The translations under genes were made by a program, and so were the position numbers. Shown piece by piece: positions 8,367 through 16,343 of a DNA stretch of 64,000 bases (position 1 is the first letter of the stretch; each line of letters starts with the position of its first letter). This stretch comes from JAGSPQ01 sp038206395 (GTDB taxonomy: Bacteria > Myxococcota > Myxococcia > Myxococcales > Myxococcaceae). The notes under the pieces were generated by a model, which saw only the letters and a list, made by a program, of their open reading frames with translations, was not told the DNA's origin and did no database searches. The stretch is from positions 226,818 to 290,817 of the forward strand of contig JBBRAX010000002.1 of the NCBI GenBank assembly GCA_038206395.1. Reading direction: 5' to 3'.

Positions 8367-10289
8367 TTGGCCGAGAACACGCGTTCGCATAAAGACGTGC
8401 CGTCCGATGGGCACGAGGGCAAGAGCCGCCGCGACTTCATGCGGGCGCTGCTGGCCGACCTACGGGCGCTGGAAAGGATGCTGGAAGAAGGGCGCTTCGA
8501 GAAGGGCGTGAAGCGCATCGGCGCCGAGCTCGAGCTCTTCATCACCGACAAGGCCTTTCAGCCAGTGGCCGGCGTGCTGCCGCTGCTCGACAAGCTCAAA
8601 GACCCGCACTTCACCACCGAGCTGGGCGCCTTTCAGATCGAGATGAACGCGGATCCGCAGGACTTCAAGACTGACGGCTTCGCGAAGATGGAGCAGCAGA
8701 TCGTGACGCTGGTCGAGAAGAGCCGCAAGGCCGCTGAAGAGCTGAACTACCACGTGGTGATGACCGGCATCCTTCCGACCATTCGCAAGTCGGACCTCGG
8801 GATGTCGAACATGGTGCCGAGCCCGCGGTACCTCGCCCTGTCGAAAGCGGTGCAGGAACTTCGTGGGGGCGACTTCGAGTTTTCGATCAAGGGCCTCGAC
8901 GAGCTCGTCATCGCGCACGACTCGGTGATGGTCGAGGCGTGCAACTCGTCCTTCCAGGTGCACCTGCAGGTCGACGCCGATCAGTTCGCCCGCCAGTACA
9001 ACCTCGCCCAGGTCCTCGCCGGCCCGCTGCTGTCAACCGCGACGAACTCGCCGCTGTTGTTCGGAAAAAGGCTCTGGTACGAGACGCGCATCGCGCTGTT
9101 CCAGCAGGCGGTGGACACTCGCAGCAAGACGCAGCACGCGCGAGACCAGTCGGCCCGCGTTACCTTCGGCAGCCGCTTCGTCGATAAGTCGATCATCGAG
9201 ATCTTCAAGGAAGACATCACCCGCTTCCGCACGTTGGTCGGCACGGACCTCGACGAAGACCCCCAGGCGGTCTTGAACCAGGGCAAGGCCCCGCAGCTCA
9301 AGGCGCTGCGCCTTCACAACGGCACCATCTACCGGTGGAACCGCGCCTGCTACGGAATCATCGACGGCAAGCCGCACCTGCGCATCGAGAACCGCGTGAT
9401 GCCGTCGGGCCCGAGCGTCATCGACGAGGTCGCCAACGCGGCCTTCTGGTGCGGGCTGATGGTCGAGCTCAGCCACCAGTACGAAGACATCACCAGGCAC
9501 ATCGACTTCGATCACGCGCAGGGCAACTTCTACGCGGCGGCGCGTGAAGGCCTCGGCGCCCACTTCAGCTGGCTCGATGGCCGCGAGACGCTGGCCTCGA
9601 AGCTGGTGCTCGACGAGCTCATTCCCGCGGCGGAAGCAGGCCTGAGGCGCCAGGGCGTCGATGAGGGCGACATCAAGCGGTACATCGGCACCATCGACGA
9701 ACGCGTGCGCACCGGCCGCACGGGCTCGCGGTGGTTCCTCTCGTCGCTGCAGGCGATGAAGGACAAGGGGTCGATGGGTGAAAGGCAGAACGCGCTGGTC
9801 GCCGCGACGGTGCAGCGGCAAGCGTCTCTGCGTCCCGTTTCCGAGTGGGAACGCGCGCGCCTCGACGAGGCCAGCACGCTGAGCCACAACTACATGCGGG
9901 TGGATCAGCACATGACCACCGACCTGTTCACGGTTCACGCCGACGACGCCGTCGACCTGGTGGCGAACCTGATGGGGTGGGAACGCATTCGCCATGTCCC
10001 CGTCGAAGACAAGAACCACAAGCTCATCGGCCTCGTCTCGTACCGCCAGGTGCTGCGCTTCCTCACCATGGGCGGAGCGACGAAAGATGCCGCCGTCTCG
10101 GAAATCATGAAGGCCGACGTCATCACCGTCACGCCCGAGACCTCGACGCTCGAGGCGATTCAGCTGATGCGCCGATACCGAATCGGCTGCCTGCCCGTGC
10201 TGCAGAACGGCCGGCTCGTGGGCGTCGTCACCGAAGAGAACTTCCTCAAGATCTCTGGCGACCTGCTCGAGCAGAAGCTGAAGGGTTAG
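8367..10289 (+). CDS. GCS2-family glutamate-cysteine ligase-like protein fused to a CBS pair
   Basis: A 640-residue protein with start TTG at 8367, supported by AGGGGG at 8356-8361. Residues about 30-480 match the GCS2 carboxylate-amine ligase fold: KRIGAELELFI (conserved Glu pair), ELGAFQIEMNADP, SSFQVHLQVDADQFA, LLSTATNSPLLFGKRLW and LRIENRVMPSGPS. These enzymes make gamma-glutamyl amides from glutamate and an amine such as cysteine with ATP. Residues about 513-635 are two CBS motifs (HMTTDLFTVHADDAVDLV and IMKADVITVTPETSTLEAI). CBS pairs bind adenine nucleotides, so activity may follow energy state. The fusion is unusual for this family. It lies 41 bases after esterase 2 and ends 4 bases from the convergent ATP-grasp 3. 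Confidence 0.8.
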   Translation: MAENTRSHKDVPSDGHEGKSRRDFMRALLADLRALERMLEEGRFEKGVKRIGAELELFITDKAFQPVAGVLPLLDKLKDPHFTTELGAFQIEMNADPQDFKTDGFAKMEQQIVTLVEKSRKAAEELNYHVVMTGILPTIRKSDLGMSNMVPSPRYLALSKAVQELRGGDFEFSIKGLDELVIAHDSVMVEACNSSFQVHLQVDADQFARQYNLAQVLAGPLLSTATNSPLLFGKRLWYETRIALFQQAVDTRSKTQHARDQSARVTFGSRFVDKSIIEIFKEDITRFRTLVGTDLDEDPQAVLNQGKAPQLKALRLHNGTIYRWNRACYGIIDGKPHLRIENRVMPSGPSVIDEVANAAFWCGLMVELSHQYEDITRHIDFDHAQGNFYAAAREGLGAHFSWLDGRETLASKLVLDELIPAAEAGLRRQGVDEGDIKRYIGTIDERVRTGRTGSRWFLSSLQAMKDKGSMGERQNALVAATVQRQASLRPVSEWERARLDEASTLSHNYMRVDQHMTTDLFTVHADDAVDLVANLMGWERIRHVPVEDKNHKLIGLVSYRQVLRFLTMGGATKDAAVSEIMKADVITVTPETSTLEAIQLMRRYRIGCLPVLQNGRLVGVVTEENFLKISGDLLEQKLKG

Positions 10290-10293
10290 GTCT

Positions 10294-11508
10294 TCATCCG
10301 CCAGCGTACATCGTGATGTCCGTCGCCGCAGCGAAGGCCATCTTGTGCGCCTCGTCCCAGTCGGCGTGGCGCACCATCACGTGGCCGTCAGACAGCAGGG
10401 TGTTCTTCCAGTTGCGGCGCTGGGTGCCGGGGCGCAGCAGCTGCTCTTCCACCACCCAGTGGCCGAAGCGCTTCAGGTAGTCGTTCAGGCCCGTGATGCG
10501 GGTGATCTTCCCCTGCCCCAGGGCCCGCTTGAAGATGATGCCGGCGTTGAATTTCCGTTCGGTCGAACCCTCGAACGCGTGCCAGCAGACGACGCGCGCC
10601 CACTCGCGAAAGAGGTCGACGTCGCCGGTGTAGTTCATCTGATCGACGAGGTGCGCTCCGCCGGGACGACAGCCGATTTCGCCGAAGACAGCCTCGCCTT
10701 TCGGGGTCAGGAACCACTCCATGTGCGTGAAGCCGTCGCCCATGTTCAGCGCCTTGAGCACCTTGCGGCCCAGCTGGATGCCCTGCCGCTGCCGGCTCAG
10801 GTCGCGCACGGTGATGATGACTGGGCTGATCCACTCGTTGCTTCGCGCGATCAGCGGCGGCGGCAGGTACGCGGCGCAGTTCTCGTACAGCGGCACGCCT
10901 CCGACACAGATGGTGTCGTAGGTGAACTCTTCGCCCTGAATGAATTCCTCGCAGCTGGCCTCGGTGACGTGCCGCATCACCTTCAGCACCTGCTCGAACT
11001 CAGCCGCTGACGAGACCTTGTACGTGTCCGCGCTGCCGGCGCCCGAGATGGGCTTCAGAATGAGAGGGAAGCCGATCTTCTCGGCCGCGGCGCGCGTCTC
11101 GGCCTCGGTGCGAACGCGGAAGGAATGCGGCACGCGCAGGCCGGCCGCCTTGACGCGTTCCTTCATCAGCTGCTTGTCGCGAAAGCCGGTGACGGTGTCG
11201 ACGGACATGCCGGGAATGCCGAACTTCTCGCGCAGTCGGGCGGCGAGGATCTGCAGCGGCTCCCAGTTGCTGATGATGTGGTCGACGCGCTTGCCGCGCA
11301 GCCAGCCGCCGACGCGCTCGATGACGTCATTCTCGTCCATGATGCGCGGCACCTGCAGGTAGTCGGCGAGGTGCGGCTTCAAGCTCACCGGCAGGCCCGC
11401 GCGAGGCGCATCGCCGACACCGAGTACGTTGGCGCCGACCTCGGCGAGACCGCGGGTGTACTGCTGCATTTCCGGCGGGTACTGCGGAGCGAGGAACACG
11501 ACGTTCAT
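10294..11508 (-). CDS. ATP-grasp ligase 3 (paralogue of ligase 1)
   Basis: A 404-residue enzyme read leftward from the ATG at 11508, with GAAAGG just upstream as ribosome-binding site. It has the same plan as ligase 1: N-terminal strand MNVVFLAPQYP, loop LILKPISGAGSADT, EEFIQGEEFTYDTI, FTHMEWF and FGEIGCRPGGAH. The C-terminal half (HVMVRHADWDEAHKMA) also aligns with ligases 1 and 4. The loop residues after the glycine-rich strand differ from those of ligase 1 (PRDGAGAAG versus PISGAGSAD), which may mean a different partner substrate. It converges on the GCS2-CBS gene and diverges from ligase 4 across 67 bases, so it can be controlled separately. Confidence 0.85.
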   Translation of the reverse strand: MNVVFLAPQYPPEMQQYTRGLAEVGANVLGVGDAPRAGLPVSLKPHLADYLQVPRIMDENDVIERVGGWLRGKRVDHIISNWEPLQILAARLREKFGIPGMSVDTVTGFRDKQLMKERVKAAGLRVPHSFRVRTEAETRAAAEKIGFPLILKPISGAGSADTYKVSSAAEFEQVLKVMRHVTEASCEEFIQGEEFTYDTICVGGVPLYENCAAYLPPPLIARSNEWISPVIITVRDLSRQRQGIQLGRKVLKALNMGDGFTHMEWFLTPKGEAVFGEIGCRPGGAHLVDQMNYTGDVDLFREWARVVCWHAFEGSTERKFNAGIIFKRALGQGKITRITGLNDYLKRFGHWVVEEQLLRPGTQRRNWKNTLLSDGHVMVRHADWDEAHKMAFAAATDITMYAGG

Positions 11509-11562
11509 GGGCCTTTCAGAATAGCGCGATGTCCTGGCTCGACTCGGCCCAAGTCTTAGGGC

Positions 11563-11568
11563 TAGGTC
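11563..11568 (+). promoter_or_regulatory. -10-like box TAGGTC, leaderless spacing
   Basis: TAGGTC ends 7 bases before the ATG at 11576, and no Shine-Dalgarno is present. The box lies in GGGCTAGGTC, the same 10 bases found at the same distance from the ATG of the GH31 gene (41563-41572). Confidence 0.4.
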
Positions 11569-11575
11569 TTGATTC

Positions 11576-12787
11576 ATGAGAACCGTCGTCTTCGTCGCCC
11601 CCTACCCCGCCGCAGCCAGTATGCGTTTTGCCCGCTCGTACGCCGAGCTGAAGGGCGTTCGCCTGATCGGCCTGGTGCAGAAAGAGCCCCGCGGTGAAGC
11701 GGCAGCGCCGTTCGCCGACTTCGTGCATGTCACCGATGCGCTCGACCCGCGGCAACTGGTGATCGCGACTGAGAAGGTGCGCAAGAAGTACGGCGGCCTG
11801 CACCAGGTGGTGGGCGTGCTCGAGCCGCTGCAGGTGCCGCTGGCCGAGGTGCGCGAGCACTTCGGAATTCCAGGCACGGACCCGAAGACGGCGGACTTGT
11901 TCCGCGACAAGGCGCGGATGAAGGACGCGCTGCGGGCGGCCGACCTGCCCTGCGCACGGCATCAGCTGATTGCGTCGCTCGCCGACGCGGTGGCCTTCAT
12001 CCAGAAGGTGGGCCTGCCGATCGTGATGAAGCCGCCGGCGGGAGCGGGCTGCAAGGCGACGTGGCGCATCCGGACGCTCGAAGAGCTGAAGGGCGCGATC
12101 GATGCCGTGCATCCCACCATGCAGAACCCGACGCTGGCCGAAGAATTCTTGAAGGGCCGCGAGTACTGCTTCGACACCATCACGGTGAAGGGCAAGGTGA
12201 TGTTCGAGAACGTGTCGCGCTACTTCCCGGGGCCGCTCGAGGTCACCGAGAACGCGTGGATTCAGTGGGCGGTGATTCTGCCGCGCGTGTTGACGCCGGA
12301 TCTCGACGACGCGCGAATCATGGGGCGGAAGGCGATCAAGGCCCTGGGCCTCGGCACGGGCTTTACGCACATGGAATGGTTCCGCCGCGAAGACGGCTCA
12401 CTGGCGATCGGTGAAATTGCCGCGCGTCCACCCGGCGCGAACTTCGTCGAGATGATGGGCTTCGCGCACGACGCTGACATGTACAAGGCGTGGGCGCGGG
12501 CGGTGGCAGACAACGCGTTCGACGGTCCTTTCGAACGGAAGTACTCGGTGGGTTGTGCCTACCTGCGCGGCATCGGCAGCGGGCGCGTGCGCCGGGTCAC
12601 GGGCGCGAAGGAAGCGAACGCGCGCGTCGGAAAGCTGGTGGTGAAGTCGAAGCTGCCGAAGGTCGGCCAGCCGAAGTCGGACCACTACGAGGGCGATGGC
12701 TACGTGATCGTGCGCCACCCCGACACGGAAGTGGTGAAGGCGGCGGTGAAGACGATCATCGAGACGATTCGCATCGAGTACGCCTGA
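11576..12787 (+). CDS. ATP-grasp ligase 4 (paralogue of ligases 1 and 3)
   Basis: A 403-residue enzyme with N-terminal strand MRTVVFVAPYP, ATP loop IVMKPPAGAGCKATW, EEFLKGREYCFDTI, FTHMEWF and AIGEIAARPPGAN. It shares the whole domain order and several rare motifs with ligases 1 and 3, so the three come from duplication. Here the metal-site motif is EIAARPPG instead of EIGCRP(P/G)G. The stop codon TGA overlaps the ATG of the next gene by one base, so ligase 4 and the amidohydrolase-like protein are made together. This pairing suggests that the ligase forms an amide that the partner can cleave or trim, but that is inference. Confidence 0.85.
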   Translation: MRTVVFVAPYPAAASMRFARSYAELKGVRLIGLVQKEPRGEAAAPFADFVHVTDALDPRQLVIATEKVRKKYGGLHQVVGVLEPLQVPLAEVREHFGIPGTDPKTADLFRDKARMKDALRAADLPCARHQLIASLADAVAFIQKVGLPIVMKPPAGAGCKATWRIRTLEELKGAIDAVHPTMQNPTLAEEFLKGREYCFDTITVKGKVMFENVSRYFPGPLEVTENAWIQWAVILPRVLTPDLDDARIMGRKAIKALGLGTGFTHMEWFRREDGSLAIGEIAARPPGANFVEMMGFAHDADMYKAWARAVADNAFDGPFERKYSVGCAYLRGIGSGRVRRVTGAKEANARVGKLVVKSKLPKVGQPKSDHYEGDGYVIVRHPDTEVVKAAVKTIIETIRIEYA

Positions 12788-13710
12788 TGCTCGACCTCGA
12801 CAGCACGCTGAGCTCCGTCGATGGGGTCTGTGACATCGAGGTGCATCGGCCGGCGTCAACGCCGCGCGGCTGGCTGTTGATTGAAGTGCCGCACGGAGCG
12901 ACCCGCACGTCCGACTACGCGATGTTGTCGCGGCGGTTGAAGAGCGAGTTGCCGGCGCAGCTCGACCACTTCTTCTACGTGAACACGGACATCGGAGCGC
13001 CAGAAGGGGCGCAGTGGCTCGGTCGGTCTTTGAGCGCGTACGGCTTCGGCGTGGTGGTGGCGCGGTGCCTGATTCCGCGAACATTCATCGACACGAACCG
13101 GGTGATCACAAAGGCGACGGGCGGGAAGCTGGTCGACGGGATGACGCCGGCGGTGCCTGGCTACATCGGGAATGCGGGCGATGCGTCGATGCTGATCGTG
13201 ATGCACAGCGTCTACCACGCGGTGGTGAGCGCGGCGTACGCGGCGGTGTGCGGGAAGGCGAACGGGCTCGCGTTGCAGCTGCACTCGTTTGCGCCGAAGT
13301 CGGTGAGCGTCGAGAAGACGGATGCGAGCATCGTGGAAGCGCTGCACGCAGCGTACGTGCCCGAGGTCTACGCGAAGTGGCCTGATCGGCCGGCAGTGGA
13401 TTTGATCAGCGCGACTCCCGACGGGAGCTTTAAGTCGGCGCCGCATCTGTGCTCGGCGTTGCGAGCGGCGTACCTGGAAGCGGGAATCGTCGCGGAGGAG
13501 AACGCGACGTACCACCTGCACCCGTCGACGATGGGGCTGTTCTATGCAAAGGCGCACGCGGATCAGGTGCTGTGCGTGGAGTTGAATCGCGGGCTGCTGG
13601 CGGAACCGTTCGTGCCGTTCGGAGAGTCGCCGATCTCGGCTGAGAAGGTCGAACGGCTGGTGGCTCCGATCGGGCGGGTGCTGGGCGACGCGTTGGGTCA
13701 GCGCGGCTGA
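12787..13710 (+). CDS. N-formylglutamate-amidohydrolase-like protein
   Basis: A 307-residue protein starting at the ATG that overlaps the ligase 4 stop. Motifs in order fit the FGase (HutG-type) zinc hydrolase superfamily: LIEVPHGATR near the N-terminus, IPRTFIDTNRV around residue 100, LQLHSFAP around 162, and CVELNRGLLAEPF near 265. In the family these provide the metal ligands and the Asn-Arg that hold a glutamate-like carboxylate, and the enzyme removes an acyl group from glutamate nitrogen. No histidine-degradation genes are nearby, so a histidine role is unlikely. In this cluster it more plausibly acts on an N-acyl or gamma-glutamyl product. Family placement is moderate; substrate unknown. 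Confidence 0.6.
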   Translation: MLDLDSTLSSVDGVCDIEVHRPASTPRGWLLIEVPHGATRTSDYAMLSRRLKSELPAQLDHFFYVNTDIGAPEGAQWLGRSLSAYGFGVVVARCLIPRTFIDTNRVITKATGGKLVDGMTPAVPGYIGNAGDASMLIVMHSVYHAVVSAAYAAVCGKANGLALQLHSFAPKSVSVEKTDASIVEALHAAYVPEVYAKWPDRPAVDLISATPDGSFKSAPHLCSALRAAYLEAGIVAEENATYHLHPSTMGLFYAKAHADQVLCVELNRGLLAEPFVPFGESPISAEKVERLVAPIGRVLGDALGQRG

Positions 13711-13714
13711 ACGA

Positions 13715-13897
13715 TCACCACTGAATCGACAGTGAGCCGGCGTCAGGCTTGTTGCTGGCGCTGTTCCCGGCGTCAGGCGGGCTGGGCCAGATCGAAGGCA
13801 GTCCCACGACATGCCCGAACTGCCGACCCGCGTCGCCCTGCGCGAGCGCCGCAGTCGCGACCAGGGCACCGGCGATGAGAATGATGAGCTTGCGCAT
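13715..13897 (-). CDS. Small secreted protein (60 residues)
   Basis: A short gene read leftward from the ATG at 13897. It has a clear signal peptide (MRKLIILIAGALVATAALAQ) and a 40-residue mature part with two Pro-Asp-Ala-Gly motifs, typical of secreted or lipid-linked proteins of this lineage, and no cysteine. No family is recognised. It ends 4 bases after the convergent amidohydrolase-like gene. A TACTGC 6 bases before the ATG may be a -10 box. The signal peptide makes it a likely real gene despite its size. Confidence 0.5.
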   Translation of the reverse strand: MRKLIILIAGALVATAALAQGDAGRQFGHVVGLPSIWPSPPDAGNSASNKPDAGSLSIQW

Positions 13898-14375
13898 GGG
13901 GCATGCAGTAACGCCCAGCCGCCCGAGAAACGCGAGAATCTGGCCGGCGCCCCCCCCCCGCGCGGGCGCCCCGCGGGCCCACGACCCCAAGTGACGTCCG
14001 TCGGTGCGTCGGTGCATCGGTGCGTCGGTGCGTCGGTGCGTCGGACCGTCGGACCGTCCGACCGTCGGACCGTCGGACCGTCGGACCGTCGGACCGTCGG
14101 TTTGCACGTGCTCCGGAGCGATCGTTGCACTGCGGGGAGGCGGGGGCCGGGTCGGATTTCCAAGTCGGCGAACCCACGGGGGAAAATCCAATGAGCAAGT
14201 ACTCGAACACGGGGAGGGTCTGAACGATCGGAGACTGATCGTCCAATTGGCCAGATCCAACGCGGCGGAGCGAACCCGAATCGTGTGCGTTGGCGAAGCC
14301 CACTGCTGGGAGCGGAGACGTACGCCAGCAGCGCCGGCCGGGCCGGAACGTCACCCGTCTGCGCTCGCATCGACC
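13898..14375. other. Non-coding gap with minisatellite
   Basis: A 478-base gap between two leftward genes. It holds a C-rich run near 13952-13963, the 8-bp tandem repeat annotated separately, and a small inverted repeat CGATC-N7-GATCG near 14224-14240. Frames that cross it encode only repeat-derived Arg/Thr/Asp/Pro strings, and I see no gene. Confidence 0.55.
14000..14100. repeat. 8-bp tandem repeat (minisatellite), two unit types
   Basis: Five units of GTCGGTGC (one beginning ATCG) at 14000-14039 are followed directly by seven units of GTCGGACC at 14040-14095 (the third is GTCCGACC), then a partial unit. The 8-base period is kept throughout. Because GTCGGAC and GTCCGAC are complementary, the odd unit lets the array fold into a hairpin. 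The unit length is not a multiple of three, so it would shift frame if its copy number changed. Confidence 0.9.
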
Positions 14376-15848
14376 TCAGCGCTTTGTTCTTCTCCGCCGC
14401 ACCAACGCGAGCAGACCCGCTGCAATCAACGTCAGCTCTCCGCCGCTGCTGCAGCTGCAGCCCCCCGTCGTCTGATCTCCGCCGCCCGCTCCGGTTCCGC
14501 CGCCCGTTCCGGTTCCGCCGCCCGTCCCGACTCCGCCACCGACGCCCGCGCCGGGGCCACCGCCCGCGCCGAGGCCACCGCCGGCTGCGGTGCCGCCTCC
14601 CGAACCAGCGCCCCCTCCCGCGCCGGTGCCCCCGTCGGTCGTGAACGTCGTCGCGCAGCTTCCCAGCGAGTGTTCGAGCGCCCCGAACGCCACGTTCCCG
14701 GCGGCGGGCCGCGCGCGCGCGCAGTAGTCGTTCGGCACATCCGCGCGTGCCGGAACCTTGCCGATCAACGCCGACACATCGCCGTTGATCCGGAAATCTC
14801 CGCGCAGCGGCGCCGCGTACCAGCCCGCGAACTCACTGGGCGATCGCCCCGTCAGGTTCGAGCCGAGCGTGAGCCCGCCGTCGTTGCGCGACCGAATGAT
14901 CGACGCCAGCACGTTGCCCGACGCTTCACCGCTGGTCGTGTCGAATCGGAAGTCGACGCCGCCCGTCGCGACCAGCGTGTTGTGGAGCACCTTCGTGTTC
15001 TTCGCGCGATTCAAATAGATGCCCACGTCCGAGCAGCTCGCGATCAGGTTGTTCCGCATCACGCCATCGGTGTGCTCGACGCTGCACGGCACCGCGACGT
15101 TGAAGGCGGGAGCACAGAACTGGTTGCCGGTGCCGCCGCCGCCGAACGAGATCCCGATGCGCGCGCCGCCGGTGGTGAGGTCGTAGGTGCAGATGACGAG
15201 GTTGCGTTCGACGAGGCCACGGTTGCTGCCGCTCTTCAAGAACAACCCGTAGCTAATATTGTCCCCCTGCCCTTTGTGGAAGTCGTGAATGAAGTTGCCG
15301 CGGATCACCCAGTCGTCGCCCGTGTCGATGTTGAGCTTCGTGGTCGGATTGCCGGTATTGCGCGGGTGGGAGTCGAAGATCTCGTTGCCCTCGATCAACC
15401 CCTGGTTCGGAATGTCGTAGCCGCCATCGGCCGCCGGGCTCGCGTTCACCTTCAGCTGGGCGTTGAAGTCGGCGACCCGCGATCGCAACAACTGAAACCC
15501 CGTCGCGCGCCCGGTGACGTGAAATGCGTGCTCACAGTCTTTGTCGACCGGACAGGTGCCCACGACATCGAGGCCGTCGAAACGCCAGTGCGACCCATTC
15601 ACCTTGAACCCCTCGACCGTGTTGAGCCGGACCCGCGCCTTGAGGCGGTTCGTCGCGCGGACGGTGATCGGCAGCGTCGCGGTGCCGGACGCGTTGCAAC
15701 TTGGACTTGCTGTGAAGTCGTAGGTACCGTCGGCGAGCACGATCTCGTCGCCCGCGACTGCCGAACCGATCGCCGCCTGCAGCTCTGCGGCGGTAGAGAC
15801 ATTCTTCGTCGCTCCGAGGGCCAGCATCACCAGCAGCAGGTTCGCCAT
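14376..15848 (-). CDS. Secreted parallel beta-helix protein with MYXO-CTERM-like sorting tail
   Basis: A 490-residue protein from the ATG at 15848. A short N-terminal hydrophobic stretch (MANLLLVMLALGA) serves as signal. Residues about 15-390 have the repeating pattern of right-handed beta-helix polysaccharide-binding or lyase-like proteins (VAGDEIVLADGTY, GLIEGNEIFD, VIRGNFIHDFH, VMRNNLIASCSDVGIYLN). Residues about 395-460 are a Gly/Ala/Thr linker of imperfect GGGTG units. The end is GGCSCSSGGE, then a hydrophobic segment LTLIAAGLLALV and RRRRTKR, which matches the MYXO-CTERM plan (Cys motif, membrane span, basic tail) used for surface anchoring in myxobacteria. The fold resembles chondroitinase-B-like helices; enzymatic activity is not shown. 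Confidence 0.75.
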   Translation of the reverse strand: MANLLLVMLALGATKNVSTAAELQAAIGSAVAGDEIVLADGTYDFTASPSCNASGTATLPITVRATNRLKARVRLNTVEGFKVNGSHWRFDGLDVVGTCPVDKDCEHAFHVTGRATGFQLLRSRVADFNAQLKVNASPAADGGYDIPNQGLIEGNEIFDSHPRNTGNPTTKLNIDTGDDWVIRGNFIHDFHKGQGDNISYGLFLKSGSNRGLVERNLVICTYDLTTGGARIGISFGGGGTGNQFCAPAFNVAVPCSVEHTDGVMRNNLIASCSDVGIYLNRAKNTKVLHNTLVATGGVDFRFDTTSGEASGNVLASIIRSRNDGGLTLGSNLTGRSPSEFAGWYAAPLRGDFRINGDVSALIGKVPARADVPNDYCARARPAAGNVAFGALEHSLGSCATTFTTDGGTGAGGGAGSGGGTAAGGGLGAGGGPGAGVGGGVGTGGGTGTGGGTGAGGGDQTTGGCSCSSGGELTLIAAGLLALVRRRRTKR

Positions 15849-15855
15849 CTGCGCG

Positions 15856-15861
15856 AGTCTA
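15856..15861 (-). promoter_or_regulatory. -10-like box TAGACT, leaderless spacing
   Basis: On the minus strand TAGACT ends 7 bases before the ATG at 15848, with no Shine-Dalgarno between. Confidence 0.4.
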
Positions 15862-15878
15862 CGGCCTTAGATCCGCGC

Positions 15879-16343
15879 CTACTTCTTCTTCTTCGCCCGC
15901 CCCTTCTTCACCGCAGGAGCACGCGCAGCCGGCTTGATGACGCGGGGCTTCTTCGTGGCCTCGAGCTCCGCGACACGCGCACCGAGCCGCTTCACTTCCG
16001 CCGAAAGCTGCGCGTACGAGTCACGCACGTGGCCGTTGAACACCTGCTGCCGGCCGAGCGCCTCGTTGATGAACATCTGGCACGTGGCCCGGAAGGCGCG
16101 CTTCGCGAGCACGACGGCGCGCCCGCCGACGCCGCCGCGGTGCGTCTCAATCGGCAGCGCGCGGGTCGGGTCGCTGTGCTCGGCCATCGCCTCGAGGTTG
16201 AACGCCAGGGGGTCGACCCGGGACTCGACGCCTTCGGGCCGATCAGAGTCCTCTTCGGCTCCGCCGAGCCCGCGTTCAGCGAGGCGTCCCTGGATTTCCT
16301 GCATCAGCCGTGCGGCCGAGATGTCTTTGCCGAGCAGTTTCAT
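15879..16343 (-). CDS. Small basic coiled-coil protein linked to glycosyltransferases
   Basis: A 154-residue protein from the ATG at 16343, overlapping the stop of the upstream glycosyltransferase by 4 bases. Residues about 60-125 (AVVLAKRAFRATCQMFINEALGRQQVFNGHV, then SYAQLSAEVKRLGARVAELEA) look like the short amphipathic segment plus coiled coil seen at the N-terminus of some polysaccharide-cluster glycosyl- or methyltransferases. The last 30 residues are Lys/Ala/Pro rich. There is no catalytic domain. It may be a stand-alone membrane-recruiting or scaffolding piece for the fused glycosyltransferase it is translated with. That role is inference. Confidence 0.5.
   Translation of the reverse strand: MKLLGKDISAARLMQEIQGRLAERGLGGAEEDSDRPEGVESRVDPLAFNLEAMAEHSDPTRALPIETHRGGVGGRAVVLAKRAFRATCQMFINEALGRQQVFNGHVRDSYAQLSAEVKRLGARVAELEATKKPRVIKPAARAPAVKKGRAKKKK

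Noticed and set aside
12787..13710. HutG of histidine degradation
   Set aside because: No hutH, hutU or hutI is nearby, and the gene is coupled to an ATP-grasp ligase, so a histidine role is unlikely even if the fold is right.
14000..14100. Possible CRISPR array
   Set aside because: The repeat unit is 8 bases with no spacers and no cas genes in the window.
13773..14370. Minus-strand frames with repeated Asp-Gly-Pro-Thr or Thr-Asp-Ala-Pro units
   Set aside because: They are translations of the 8-bp tandem repeat in different frames, not a repeat protein.
14460..14650. DNA repeat of GCC/CCG-rich units
   Set aside because: It encodes the Gly-rich linker before the MYXO-CTERM-like tail of the beta-helix protein, so it is explained by protein low complexity.
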